The notes under the pieces were generated by a model. The model ran no database searches. It was not told where the DNA came from and saw nothing but the letters and a program-made list of their open reading frames with translations. A program made the position numbers and the translations under genes. Source: Takifugu bimaculatus (Eukaryota; Chordata; Actinopteri; Tetraodontiformes; Tetraodontidae). From it: 64,000 bases of DNA. The stretch lies in NCBI GenBank assembly GCA_004026145.2, contig CP034980.1, positions 15,686,219 to 15,750,218 of the forward strand. The letters are read 5' to 3'. Shown here one piece after another: positions 24,726 through 37,468 of this stretch. Positions within the stretch are counted from its first letter, which is position 1. Each line of letters begins with the position of its first letter.

Positions 24726-27164
24726 CTCTAGAGGAGAGTCTGGTTCATCCAGGATGCTCTTTTCACTCTGAATCCTCTGCATGGTTCCTGTAGAACTGGG
24801 GTCCATTATCAGCACGTTCTGACTAGCAGCTCTGCCAAACTTACAGTCACTCTTTCTGGAGTCAGTGGTCCTGCACACCTCGTAGTTGTACACGTGTTGG
24901 AGAGTCCCTGTCCCCAAAGTGTCTGAGTAACGTGGTGGATAATATGGAATGACAGGCAGACTGGAGTGATACAGGATGCGAGACTGTCTCCACCTGTAGA
25001 TCTTGACTGATATAATAACCACTAAACAGGTGATGAAGAGGAAGGAGACCACAGCCAAAGCCAAGACTAAGTAAAAAGTCAGGTTGTCATTGTACTCCTT
25101 GTCGTGAGCAAAGTCAGTGAACTCTGACAGCACTTCAGGGAAGCTGTCGGCCACCGCCACGTTCACAATGACTGTAGCTGAACGAGAGGGCTGCCCGTTG
25201 TCCTCCACGATAACACTCAGTCTTTGTTTGACGGCATCTTTATCAGACACTTGGCGGATGGTTCTGATCTCTCCATTCTGGAGGCCCACTTCAAACAGGG
25301 CCCTGTCTGTGGCTTTCTGCAGTTTATAGGAGAGCCAGGCATTCTGTCCAGAGTCCACATCAACAGCCACCACTTTAGTCACCAGGTAGCCCACATCTGC
25401 TGAACGAGGCACCATTTCAGCCACCATAGAGCCTCCAGTCTGGACCGGGTACAGAACCTGAGGGGGGTTATCGTTCTGGTCCTGGATCAGGATTTTCACA
25501 CTCACGTTGCTGCTGAGTGGAGGAGAACCTCCATCCTGAGCTTTGACCAGGAAAACCAGCTCTTTGATTTGTTCATAGTCAAAGGACTTCACAGCGTGAA
25601 TCACTCCACTTTCAGCATTGACAGACATGTACTCAGAAACTGGTGATGCACCAATCTGAGTATCTTCCAAAATGTAAGATATTCTGGCATTTTGATTTTC
25701 ATCAGGATCTTTCGCCCTCAACGTGAGAACAGAGACACCAGGAGAGTTATTTTCCACTATAGGTGCAGAGTAAACAGCTTGTGGAAACACTGGAGCATTG
25801 TCATTCACATCAGAGATCTTTATATTAAAGGTTTTCTTGGTTGAAAGAGAAGGAGTTCCTGCATCGGTGGCAATTACAGTAATATTATAATCTGAAACAC
25901 TTTCACGATCTAATACAGCATCTGTTACCAAAGTGTAATAACTTTTTAAATTTGATTTAATTGTAAAAGGAACATTTTGTTCAATTCTACAGTTTACATG
26001 TCCGTTATCGCCAGAGTCAAGATCCTTTACATTAATAATGCCAATAGTTGTACCAGGAGGAGAATCCTCTGATACAGAACTGGTGAATGACATCACATTA
26101 ATAGCTGGAGCATTATCATTTACATCTGTTACTTCAATTATAACTTTACTTGAATCAGTTAAACCGCCCTGATCTTTTGCATCTATCCTGAGTTCATGCT
26201 TTTTGTCTTTTTCATAATCAACTAAGCCTTTAATTAAAATTACACCACTCTTCTCATCAATCATAAAGAGGTTACCCGGACCGTGACTACGGTCTGCAAA
26301 ATAATATGTGACGATACTGTTCGATCCGGAATCTGCGTCACTGGCGTTAACTGTGGTAACATAAGTATCTACAGGAGAATTCTCCAACACCGTGGCTTTG
26401 TACACTGACTGATTAAACACAGGCGCATTATCATTCACATCGAGCACAGTAACATCTATATTTACTGTTCCTGATCTCTGTGGCGTTCCTCCATCCACAG
26501 CTATCACCTTCAGAGACAGATACGGATCAGTCTCCCTGTCTAGGGGCTTCTGCAGCACCATTTCAGCGTATTTCTTTCCATCTGCGTTCGAGTTTTGTTT
26601 CAAAATAAAATAAGAATTGTCGGTCATGACATATGTTTTTAACCCGTTAACACCCACATCTAGATCTTCCGCACTCATCAATGAGAAACGAGCTCCGACA
26701 ATGGCCGATTCGCTTATTTCGAAATTGATTTTTTCTGTTTTGAACGTCGGTGAATGGTCATTTACGTCCATTATTTCAACAGTAATTTGATGCAGCTCCA
26801 TCGGGTTTTCTAAAATCACCTCAAAACTAAAGCTACACGGTGTCACATCTCCACAAAGCTGCTCCCGGTCTATTCTCTCGTTGACGGTAAGAATCCCTTT
26901 GTCTGTCTTTAGCTCGGTGTACTGGGTGTTTTCTCCAGGCACGACACGAGCACGGCCAGAACGAAGCCTTTTAATGTCTAAACCAAGGTCCTGGGCTACA
27001 TTACCAATTAAGGAGCCTTTCCTCATCTCTTCAGGAATAGAGTACCTGAGGTGTCCGCTGGCAATATGGTTAAAATGAAAAAACAACAGCAGAAGACACA
27101 GATTCTTTCCGCAGCCAAAGCGCCATTTTACGCACTGGATGTCGGCTGATTTTACAAACGCCAT
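24726..27164 (-). CDS. pcdhg: A5: intact protocadherin gamma-type variable exon
   Basis: 813 codons from ATG 27164 (A at -3, G at +4; MAFVKSADIQ) to donor CTAGAG|GTCAGT at 24726/24725. An ATG at 27227 in the same frame would add 21 residues but moves the hydrophobic core of the leader away from the N-terminus, so it is less likely. Signal peptide about 1-37, EC1 from HLRYSIPEEM, six EC repeats, membrane helix about 695-720, 93-residue cytoplasmic part. EC4 and EC5 are the same as in A4 and A6 (SEDSPPGTTIGIINVKD, DPDENQNARISY), so in this trio the homogenised tract reaches further 5' than in the rest of the array. It is the functional twin of A6. Confidence 0.92.
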
Positions 27165-27822
27165 TATAGTAAAAAAATGATCAAAGTCCACCAACCCGTT
27201 CCACGTACTAAAAAAAGACCATAACATGAGCAACCAACAATGATTCTGATTAAAATGTATGGTAAAAATCCGTTAAATCCGTCCCATTCCGTCGTGAATG
27301 AGTGCAAGTAGCGCACGCTCGGTTTTCCTCTCTCATGTGACGCGTTTGAGGAGGAGAGAGAGAGATGGTTGAAGTGTTATTATTGCGTTGATCAACAGCG
27401 TCTCTTAGAGTTCAACAATTGCAACATCAAGCGAATTAAATATTTTTGGAAGGGTTTGATTCAATATTTCGATGAATAACAGTAAAACACACTATAACAA
27501 ACGAAATTTTTTTAAAAAAAACAATCAACTGAATTTCTGTAGAACTCGATGTATGTCAACGCAGAACAAGGTGATGATATATTTAAACTTATTAAAGCAT
27601 CCTTAATCGAAAACTGCTCTTTAAGGCGCCTGTCACATAATTAAAAGTAAGTGACTGACAGATGGAATGAGTATCGGGAAATATGGTTTGGCCTAAACAT
27701 ATGCGTGCACAGACATGCATTCACATGTAATACACTCCATGGTTCTGAATGTATATAGGTATTAAGTGTAGAAATACAGATTAAGGTAAGGTAATATAGG
27801 GGGGAAGTGTAATTTAACTGAC
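27165..27822. other. Spacer between A4 and A5
   Basis: Conserved element at 27392-27410; otherwise AT-rich with no gene. Confidence 0.7.
27392..27410 (-). promoter_or_regulatory. CSE/CTCF-like element of A5
   Basis: Plus strand TCAACAGCGTCTCTTAGAG, 228 bp upstream of the ATG at 27164. Confidence 0.85.
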
Positions 27823-30258
27823 CTCTAAAGGAGAGTCTGGTTCATCCAGGATGCTCTTTTCACTCTGAATCCTCTGCATGGTTCCTGTAGAACTGGGGTC
27901 CATTATCAGCACGTTCTGACTAGCAGCTCTGCCAAACTTACAGTCACTCTTTCTGGAGTCAGTGGTCCTGCACACCTCGTAGTTGTACACGTGTTGGAGA
28001 GTCCCTGTCCCCAAAGTGTCTGAGTAACGTGGTGGATAATATGGAATGACAGGCAGACTGGAGTGATACAGGATGCGAGACTGTCTCCACCTGTAGATCT
28101 TGACTGATATAATAACCACTAAACAGGTGATGAAGAGGAAGGAGACCACAGCCAAAGCCAAGACTAAGTAAAAAGTCAGGTTGTCATTGTACTCCTTGTC
28201 GTGAGCAAAGTCAGTGAACTCTGACAGCACTTCAGGGAAGCTGTCGGCCACCGCCACGTTCACAATGACTGTAGCTGAACGAGAGGGCTGCCCGTTGTCC
28301 TCCACGATAACGCTCAGTCTTTGTTTGACGGCATCTTTATCAGACACTTGGCGGATGGTTCTGATCTCTCCATTCTGGAGGCCCACTTCAAACAGGGCCC
28401 TGTCTGTGGCTTTCTGCAGTTTATAGGAGAGCCAGGCATTCTGTCCAGAGTCCACATCAACAGCCACCACTTTAGTCACCAGGTAGCCCACATCTGCTGA
28501 ACGAGGCACCATTTCAGCCACCATAGAGCCTCCAGTCTGGACCGGGTACAGAACCTGAGGGGGGTTATCGTTCTGGTCCTGGATCAGGATTTTCACGCTC
28601 ACGTTGCTGCTGAGTGGAGGAGAACCTCCGTCCTGAGCTTTGACCGTGAAAACCAGCTCTTTGATTTGTTCATAGTCAAAGGACTTCACAGCGTGAATCA
28701 CTCCACTTTCAGCATTGACAGACATGTACTCAGAAACTGGTGATGCACCAATCTGAGTATCTTCCAAAATGTAAGATATTCTGGCATTTTGATTTTCATC
28801 AGGATCTTTCGCCCTCAACGTGAGAACAGAGACACCAGGAGAGTTATTTTCCACTATAGGTGCAGAGTAAACAGCTTGTGGAAACACTGGAGCATTGTCA
28901 TTCACATCAGAGATCTTTATATTAAAGGTTTTCTTGGTCAAAAGAGAAGGAGTTCCTGCATCGGTGGCAATTACAGTAATATTATAATCTGAAACACTTT
29001 CACGATCTAATATGGCATCTGTTACCAAAGTGTAATAATTCTTCAAACCAGATTTAACTTTAAAAGGTGCATTTTGTTCAATTCTACAGTTTACATGTCC
29101 ATTATGGCCAGAATCAAGATCCTTTACATTAATAATGCCAATAGTTGTACCAGGAGGAGAATCCTCTGATACAGGACTCGTGAATGACATCACATGAATG
29201 ACAGGTGGATTATCATTCAGGTCAATCACATCCACGATGACTTTACTGGAGTCTGTTAATGCTCCTTGATCTGAAGCTTCAATCCCAATTTCATATTTCT
29301 TGTTTTTTTCAAAGTCAACTGCACCGGAAAGAGAAATAACACCAGTGTTTGTGTCAATTTCGAATACACTGTCAATACTGCCTTGCATTTTGGAAAAGGA
29401 ATAATAAATCAAACCATTTGATCCACTGTCTGCATCTGTGGCATTTACTCTGATAATAAACGTGCCCTTTGGAGCATTTTCCTGGACAGACGCTTTGTAA
29501 ACGGTTTGATTGAAAACAGGGGAATTATCATTAGCATCTAAAACAGTTATATCAATATTTACTGTACCAGACTTCTGTGGAGTCCCACCATCCACGGCTA
29601 TTAGCTTGAGAGAGAGATTTGGGTAACGCTCCCTGTCCAGCGGCTTCTCAAGAACCATTTCCGCATACTTTCTGCCGTCAGAATTGGAATACCTTTTTAA
29701 GACAAAATTATCATTTGGGGATAAATAATATTCCTGAAGTCCGTTCACTCCGACATCAGGATCATTGGCTGTGGGTAAAACAAAACGTGCTCCCGTTGCC
29801 GCGGATTCCCCAATTGTCAGCTGCATGTCGTGCTGATGAAATGAGGGCGAATTATCATTAATGTCCAAAACCTCGACCGTAACGTGGTTGAGCTCCATCG
29901 GATTTTCTAAAATCAAATCAAAGCTGAAGCTGCACGGCGTTATGTCTCCACAAAGCTGCTCCCTGTCTATCCTCTCGTTCACCACGAAAATCCCTTTGTC
30001 TGTCTTCAGCTCCGTGTACTGGGTGTTTTCTCCGGTAACGATCCGGGCCAAACCAGAGCGGAGCCTCTGCACATTTATGCCGAGGTCTGACGCAATATTA
30101 CCGACAAGGGAGCCTTTCTTCATTTCTTCTGGTATTGAATATCGGATTTGTCCTCCGACATTACAAATGAGGTACAGAAGAATCAGAAGAATCTGCGATG
30201 TCCGACTGAAGCATAAACGCCATCTTAGAGCCCCATAGCTCGATATCCAGCGATCCAT
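27823..30258 (-). CDS. pcdhg: A4: intact protocadherin gamma-type variable exon
   Basis: 812 codons from ATG 30258 (MDRWISSYGALRWRL) to donor TTTAGAG|GTCAGT at 27823/27822. Signal peptide about 1-36, EC1 QIRYSIPEEMKKGSLVG, EC2-EC6, membrane helix about 694-719. EC1-EC3 are unique (for example SDLGINVQRLRSG and HQHDMQLTIGES), while EC4 onwards matches A5 and A6 apart from a few residues (PVSEDSPPG, SLLTKKTF). The longer frame upstream begins at TTG, not ATG. The sharp change from unique to shared sequence after EC3 is what a conversion-tract boundary would look like. Confidence 0.92.
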
Positions 30259-30485
30259 TTTGCAAAATAATTTATTTAAAAGTAAAACTACGAGACACAC
30301 GTATAATAAATAAAGTGTAATGTACAAAAAGTATTCCTTAAAACGTTCCGCAGTAAAAATCTCAACTATGTAGTCAAATCACGCCGAGTGAGCTCTCCAA
30401 CCGGTGATATCACTGAGCATAATGATTCTACGCAGGAAAGAATGGTGAAAGGCAACTCCTTTAAAAATATATTTTACTAAATTTA

Positions 30486-30505
30486 ACCAACAGCGTCCCT
30501 TTGAG
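30486..30505 (-). promoter_or_regulatory. CSE/CTCF-like element of A4
   Basis: Plus strand ACCAACAGCGTCCCTTTGAG, 228 bp upstream of the ATG. Confidence 0.85.
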
Positions 30506-31001
30506 GCCAGTCAGGGAACATCATTTACCTCGACGTATTTTATTTTAAATACGCAGTTGGGAAAAATGCTTTGTCAGATATCTTTCAAATATTCCACGAT
30601 TCCAATGCGTTACTAATTTGATACAAATACCTTATTTTGTTTGTATAGTTCTTCTAAGAGTAAATCAACAAATTCAAAGAAAGAGCAATTGGAATAATAC
30701 TGACTAAACTGTTTGTTTCTGAAATTCAGCAAGTTACTGACTTTCATATACACGTGATAGGCCAAAGTGTTCGTGTCATTCACACACATTAAAAACATTT
30801 AAAAAATTGCAAACAAAGCGTTTTATGAAGCATGTGACTTAATGATTAATTATATTATTTTTTACAGACAGAAATCCAATGATGAAAATAATGCTTGAAA
30901 AAGCAAAACTACTGCGACTGCATGGGTGGAGCTGACCTTGGTGCTGAAGGTAAGAGTATCTGCTTGGCTGCCCTCAATGAAAATATTATTCAGAAAAACG
31001 G

Positions 31002-31023
31002 CACACACACACACACACACACA
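31002..31023. repeat. (CA)n microsatellite
   Basis: About 11 CA units just inside the intron downstream of A3. It occupies the same place as the longer CA arrays downstream of A2 and A1. Confidence 0.85.
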
Positions 31024-31076
31024 AAAACAGAACAACCTTAATCAAATAAATAAATATAAATCGATTAGCTCCTCAC

Positions 31077-33497
31077 CTCAAGAGGAGAGTCTGGTTCATC
31101 CAGGATGCTCTTTTCACTCTGAATCCTCTGCATGGTTCCTGTAGAACTGGGGTCCATTATCAGCACGTTCTGACTAGCAGCTCTGCCAAACTTACAGTCA
31201 CTCTTTCTGGAGTCAGTGGTCCTGCACACCTCGTAGTTGTACACGTGTTGGAGAGTCCCTGTCCCCAAAGTGTCTGAGTAACGTGGTGGATAATATGGAA
31301 TGACAGGCAGACTGGAGTGATACAGGATGCGAGACTGTCTCCACCTGTAGATCTTGACTGATATAATCACCACTAAACAGGTGATGAAGAGGAAGGAGAC
31401 CACAGCCAAAGCCAAGACTAAGTAAAAAGTCAGGTTGTCATTGTACTCCTTGTCGTGAGCAAAGTCAGTGAACTCTGACAGCACTTCAGGGAAGCTGTCG
31501 GCCACCGCCACGTTCACAATGACTGTAGCTGAACGAGAGGGCTGCCCGTTGTCCTCCACGATAACACTCAGTCTTTGTTTGACGGCATCTTTATCAGACA
31601 CTTGGCGGATGGTTCTGATCTCTCCATTCTGGAGGCCCACTTCAAACAGGGCCCTGTCTGTGGCTTTCTGCAGTTTATAGGAGAGCCAGGCATTCTGTCC
31701 AGAGTCCACATCAACAGCCACCACTTTAGTCACCAGGTAGCCCACATCTGCTGAACGAGGCACCATTTCAGCCACCATGGAGCCTCCAGTCTGGACCGGG
31801 TACAGAACCTGAGGGGGGTTATCGTTCTGGTCCTGGATCAGGATTTTCACGCTCACGTTGCTGCTGAGTGGAGGAGAACCTCCATCCTGAGCTTTGACCA
31901 CTATCTGAAGTTCTTTAATTTGTTCGTAATCAAAGGATCGAGCTGCACTAATAACTCCATTTTCAGAGTTTAAAGACAAATAAGATGAAATTGGACTCCC
32001 ACCGATGTGTGTTTCCTCTAAAATGTAGGAAATTCTTGCGTTTTGATTCCAATCAGAATCTCGTGCACTGACAGTAAATATGGATGTTCCAGGAGAATTA
32101 TTCTCTACAATATATGCAGAATAAATCTGCTTCTCAAATAAAGGTGCATTGTCATTTACATCAGAAATAATCAGATGTAATGTTGTTGAAGTTGAAAGAG
32201 GAGGAGTCCCTGAATCAGTTGCCGTTACTGTTATGTTGTATTTAGAGACAGATTCTCTGTCGAAGAACTGATCCGAGATCAAATTATAATAGTTCGTTAA
32301 AGATGACTCGATTTTAAACGGTAGTTTTCTGTTTAATGAACACTTAATTTGTCCATTTTTATCTGAATCTGCGTCTTTCACATTGAAAACAGCGATTGTT
32401 GTACCCGGAGGGGCATCCTCAGATACCGTGCTGGAAAATGACATCACGTTTATAACCGGGGGATTGTCATTGATGTCAATTACATCAATTATAATTTTAC
32501 TCGTTCCAATTAGGCCCCCTTGATCTTTTGCCTCCACCCTTACTTCGTATTTCCTGTCTTTTTCATAATCTATGGGACCAGACACAGTGATGGCTCCTGT
32601 ACTTTCATCAATAGTAAATATTTCCGCAGCCCCTCCTTTCATCTTGGACAGGCTGTAAGTGATCAGGCCGTTTATACCGCTGTCTGCGTCTGTTGCATTC
32701 ACGGTCACAACATTAGTGCCTATCTTGGTATTCTCCATTACAGAAGCTTTATATACCGACTGATTAAAAACTGGAGCATTATCGTTTGCGTCTAACACGG
32801 TGATGTCTATATTTACTGTACCGGATCTCTGCGGTGTTCCTCCGTCCACTGCAATGAGTTTTAATGACAGATGCGGGTGTCGCTCTCTGTCTAAAGGCTT
32901 CTGCAGCACCATTTCCGCATATTTACTTCCATCTGGGTTTGCGTGTTGCTTTAAGATGAAATTTTCATTCGGTGATAAAATATAATTTTGTAAAGCGTTT
33001 TGTCCAACGTCCATATCATCCGCGCCCTGCAGCGGGAATTGCGCTCCAGTTACAGCTGATTCACTAATATCAAACTTGATAGGTTTGTCTTGATTCGGGA
33101 AGACAGGAGCGTGATCATTTATGTCCAAAACCTCCACCGTTATTCGATGTAGTTCTATGGGATTTTCCAAGATCACCTCGATGCTGAAGCTACACGGTGT
33201 GACGTCCCCACAAAGCTGCTCTCGGTCTATTCTCTCGTTCACCACTAAAATCCCTTTGTCTGTGTTCAGCTCCGTGTACTGGATGTTTTCTCCGGTAACG
33301 ATACGGGCCCGGCCAGAACGGAGGCGTTTCAGATCGAGGCCAAGATCTTGGGCTATGTTACCAATCACAGAACCCTTCTTCATCTCCTCCGGTATAGAAT
33401 AACGAATCTGACCACCTACCATATCCGCCACAAGATGGAGAAATATCAGCAATCCTATTTGCCGTCGAAAGCCACATAAACGCCATTCTACGGACAT
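31077..33497 (-). CDS. pcdhg: A3: intact protocadherin gamma-type variable exon
   Basis: 807 codons from ATG 33497 (MSVEWRLCGFRRQIG) to donor CTTGAG|GTGAGG at 31077/31076. Signal peptide about 1-29, EC1 QIRYSIPEEMKKGSVIG, six EC repeats, membrane helix about 689-714. It is a near-copy of A2, exactly the same length and 3188 bp away start to start. Differences cluster at EC2 (DKPIKFDISESAVTGAQ against DKHVSLEISESALTGTQ) and EC3-EC4 (DQGGLIGTSKIIIDVIDIND against DRGGLTGTSKVVFDVSDVND). If expressed, A2 and A3 would test how few changes separate two recognition specificities. Confidence 0.93.
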
Positions 33498-33744
33498 GGT
33501 GGAGAGGGAAAAAAATCCTCCTTCGTGGTACAACGAATACAAGATTAGGTTTATTTCCAGAGATGTAGGTTTCAGCTTGATGCCTTTATTAAAAACAAAA
33601 ATGTTGGTAATCTCATGCGTATTTCTGCGAGTCTATGTTGTCTCTCGCTCCCCACAGTTCTATCACAGAACTGAACCGTCGCCAGTCTTCACTGAATGAC
33701 GGGTGGGACCGGCTGAATGACGAAACAGCATTAATGTTTCCCTG

Positions 33745-33764
33745 ACCAACAGCATCCTCTACAG
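33745..33764 (-). promoter_or_regulatory. Degenerate CSE/CTCF-like element of A3
   Basis: Plus strand ACCAACAGCATCCTCTACAG, 248 bp upstream of the ATG. The central CG of the usual CAGCGTCC is CA here, and the flank also differs. Confidence 0.7.
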
Positions 33765-34145
33765 TCTCAACAGTGAAATCCACCAATAAAGGGAAGAAAC
33801 TGGCACAACTTTATTTGGTTTAAGATTATATGTGCCCGTAAATTAAAACATAAGCAATATTTAAAGAAGTCAATAATGAAAAACAGATCCATGTTAGGTC
33901 AAATGTTCACGTGTACCCTCCCCATGACCCCAAAAGGGATAAAGCGGGTGAAGACGAGACAAGAGCGTTTGATCCAATAAAATGTTGAAGTACAAAATAA
34001 ATGAACGATATACTGCTACTACTACAACTACTAATAGTAAATGCTATATTTTAATTTATGAAAATATTTATGACAGACTAGAGTACGTGAAACACCCATT
34101 CCATCTGTTTCCACAGCAACCACAATTGCAAATTCGTCATTCTGT

Positions 34146-34148
<3 letters not shown>

Positions 34149-34221
<73 letters not shown>
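34149..34221. repeat. (CA)n microsatellite
   Basis: About 36 uninterrupted CA units, 45 bp beyond the A2 donor on the intron side. Confidence 0.95.
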
Positions 34222-34225
<4 letters not shown>

Positions 34226-34264
34226 TAAAGCAACGGATAAAAACTAATATTTTAAAGCCCTCAC

Positions 34265-36685
34265 CTCTAGAGGAGAGTCTGGTTCATCCAGGATGCTCTT
34301 TTCATTCTGAATCCTCTGCATGGTTCCTGTAGAACTGGGGTCCATTATCAGCACGTTCTGACTAGCAGCTCTGCCAAACTTACAGTCACTCTTTCTGGAG
34401 TCAGTGGTCCTGCACACCTCGTAGTTGTACACGTGTTGGAGAGTCCCTGTCCCCAAAGTGTCTGAGTAACGTGGTGGATAATATGGAATGACAGGCAGAC
34501 TGGAGTGATACAGGATGCGAGACTGTCTCCACCTGTAGATCTTGACTGATATAATAACCACTAAACAGGTGATGAAGAGGAAGGAGACCACAGCCAAAGC
34601 CAAGACTAAGTAAAAAGTCAGGTTGTCATTGTACTCCTTGTCGTGAGCAAAGTCAGTGAACTCTGACAGCACTTCAGGGAAGCTGTCGGCCACCGCCACG
34701 TTCACAATGACTGTAGCTGAACGAGAGGGCTGCCCGTTGTCCTCCACGATAACACTCAGTCTTTGTTTGACGGCATCTTTATCAGACACTTGGCGGATGG
34801 TTCTGATCTCTCCATTCTGGGGGCCCACTTCAAACAGGGCCCTGTCTGTGGCTTTCTGCAGTTTATAGGAGAGCCAGGCATTCTGTCCAGAGTCCACATC
34901 AACAGCCACCACTTTAGTCACCAGGTAGCCCACATCTGCTGAACGAGGCACCATTTCAGCCACCATAGAGCCTCCGGTCTGGACCGGGTACAGAACCTGA
35001 GGGGGGTTATCGTTCTGGTCCTGGATCAGGATTTTCACGCTCACGTTGCTGCTGAGTGGAGGAGAACCTCCATCCTGAGCTTTGACCACTATCTGAAGTT
35101 CTTTAATTTGTTCATAATCAAAGGATCGAGCTGCACTAATAATTCCATTTTCAGAGTTTAAAGACAAATAAGATGAAATTGGACTCCCACCGATGTGTGT
35201 TTCCTCTAGAATGTAGGAAATTCTTGCGTTTTGATTCCAATCAGAATCTCGTGCACTGACAGTAAATATGGATGTTCCAGGAGAATTATTCTCTACAATA
35301 TATGCAGAATAACTCTGCTTCTCAAATAAAGGTGCATTGTCATTTACATCAGAAATAATCAGATGTAATGTTGTTGAAGTTGAAAGAGGAGGAGTCCCTG
35401 AATCAGTTGCCGTTACTGTTATGTTGTATTTAGAGACAGATTCTCTGTCGAAGAACTGATCCGAGATCAAATTATAATAGTTCGTTAAAGATGACTCGAT
35501 TTTAAACGGTAGTTTTCTGTCTAATGAGCACTTTATTTGTCCATTTTTATCCGAATCTGCGTCTTTTATGTTTAAAATTGCGATTGTTGTACCCGGAGGG
35601 GCATCCTCAGATATCGTGCTGGAGAATGACATCACGTTTATAACCGGGGGATTGTCATTGACGTCACTCACATCAAACACCACTTTACTTGTTCCGGTCA
35701 GGCCGCCACGGTCTCTGGCTTCAACTCTTACTTCGTATTTTCTGTCTTTTTCATAATCTATGGGACCAGACACAGTGATGGCTCCTGTACTTTCATCAAT
35801 AGTAAATATTTCCGCAGCCCCTCCTTTCATCTTGGACAGGCTGTAAGTGATCAGGCCGTATATACCGCTGTCTGCGTCTGTTGCATTCACGGTCACAACA
35901 TTAGTGCCTATCTTGGTATTCTCCATTACAGAAGCTTTATATACCGACTGATTAAAAACTGGAACATTATCGTTTGAGTCTAACACGGTGATGTCTATAT
36001 TTACTGTACCGGATCTCTGCGGTGTTCCTCCGTCCACTGCAATGAGTTTTAATGACAGATGCGGGTGTCGCTCTCTGTCTAAAGGCTTCTGCAGCACCAT
36101 TTCCACATATTTACTTCCATCTGGGTTTGCGTGTTGCTTTAAGATGAAATTGTCATTCTGTGATAAAACATAATTTTGTAAAGCGTTTTGTCCAACGTCC
36201 ATATCATCCGCGCCCTGCAGCGGGAATTGAGTTCCAGTTAAAGCTGATTCACTAATTTCAAGGCTGACATGTTTGTCTTGATTAGGGAAAACAGGAGCGT
36301 GATCATTTATATCCAAAACCTCCACCGTTATCCTGTGAAGCTCTAGTGGATTTTCCAAGATCACCTCGATGCTGAAGCTACACGGTGTGACGTCTCCACA
36401 AAGCTGTTCTCGGTCTATTCTCTCGTTCACCACTAAAATCCCTTTGTCTGTGTTCAGCTCCGTGTACTGGATGTTTTCTCCGGTAACGATACGGGCCCGG
36501 CCAGAACGGAGGCGTTTCAGATCGAGGCCAAGATCTTGGGCTAAGTTACCAATTACAGAACCCTTCTTCATCTCCTCCGGTATAGAATAACGAATCTGAC
36601 CACCTACCATATCCGCCACAAGATGGAGAAATATCAGCAATCCTATTTGCCGTCGAAAGCCACATAAACGCCATTCTACGGACAT
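34265..36685 (-). CDS. pcdhg: A2: intact protocadherin gamma-type variable exon, tandem twin of A3
   Basis: 807 codons from ATG 36685 (MSVEWRLCGFRRQIG) to donor CTAGAG|GTGAGG at 34265/34264. Same domain layout as A3. Within the otherwise frozen EC6-to-tail block it has two private changes: VGPQNGEI where all sisters have VGLQNGEI (EC6), and QRIQNEKS where they have QRIQSEKS (cytoplasm). These mark it as having escaped the most recent homogenisation at those sites. The upstream region, including the degenerate element, is shared with A3. Confidence 0.93.
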
Positions 36686-36932
36686 GGTGGAGAGGGAAAA
36701 AAATCCTCCTTCGTGGTACAACGAATACAAGATTAGGTTTATTTCCAGAGATGTAGGTTTCAGCTTGATGCCTTTATTAAAAACAAAAATGTTGGTAATC
36801 TCATGCGTATTTCCGCGAGTCTATGTTGTCTCTCGCTCCCCACAGTTCTATCACAGAACTGAACCGTCGCCAGTCTTCACTGAATGACGGGTGGGACCGG
36901 CTGAATGACGAAACAGCATTAATGTTTCCCTG

Positions 36933-36952
36933 ACCAACAGCATCCTCTACAG
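36933..36952 (-). promoter_or_regulatory. Degenerate CSE/CTCF-like element of A2
   Basis: Plus strand ACCAACAGCATCCTCTACAG, identical to the A3 copy and also 248 bp from its ATG. Confidence 0.7.
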
Positions 36953-37340
36953 TCTCAACAGTGAAATCCACCAATAAAGGGAAGAAACTGGCACAACTTT
37001 ATTTGGTTTAAGATTATATGTGCCCGTAAATTAAAACATAAGCAATATTTAAATAAGTCATAAATGAAAAACAGATCCATGTTAGGTCAAAGTTCACGTG
37101 TACCCTCCCCATGACCCCAAAAAGGGATAAAGCAGGTGAAGACGAGACAAGAGCGTTTGATCCAATAAAATGTTGAAGTACAAAATAAATAAACAATATA
37201 CTGCTACTACTACAACTACTAATAGTAAATGCTATATTTTAATTTATGAAAATATTTATGACAGACTAGAGTACGTGAAACACCCATTCCATCTGTTTCC
37301 ACAGCAACCACAATTGCAAACTCATTTTGTAGTATTGTGT

Positions 37341-37342
<2 letters not shown>

Positions 37343-37415
<73 letters not shown>

Positions 37416-37428
37416 AACACACACAAAC
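37343..37428. repeat. (CA)n microsatellite
   Basis: CA array with CAAA interruptions at its far end, 41 bp inside the intron downstream of A1. It keeps an open frame that would add a Val-Cys tail if the donor were ignored. Confidence 0.95.
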
Positions 37429-37468
37429 ATAAAGCAACGGATAAAAACTGATATTTTAAAGCCCTCAC

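Larger units (their letters stand above)
30259..31076. other. Spacer between A3 and A4
   Basis: Conserved element at 30486-30505 and a short CA repeat at 31002-31023. Nothing else seen. Confidence 0.7.
33498..34264. other. Spacer between A2 and A3
   Basis: Nearly identical to 36686-37468. It carries the degenerate A3 element (33745-33764) and a CA microsatellite (34149-34221). Confidence 0.8.
36686..37468. other. Spacer between A1 and A2
   Basis: Copy of 33498-34264, including the element (36933-36952) and a CA array (37343-37428). Confidence 0.8.

Noticed and set aside
27165..27233. N-terminal extensions of several exons (also 7359-7397, 14183-14239, 30259-30327, 33498-33542, 58556-58681, 62146-62238)
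   Set aside because: Most begin at TTG or GTG, not ATG, and would bury the signal peptide. The internal ATG next to the hydrophobic leader is used instead. A5 does have an upstream ATG at 27227, noted as an alternative.
37322..37468. Val-Cys-rich C-terminal extension of A1
   Set aside because: It is intron read-through of a CA repeat beyond a good GTGAGG donor.
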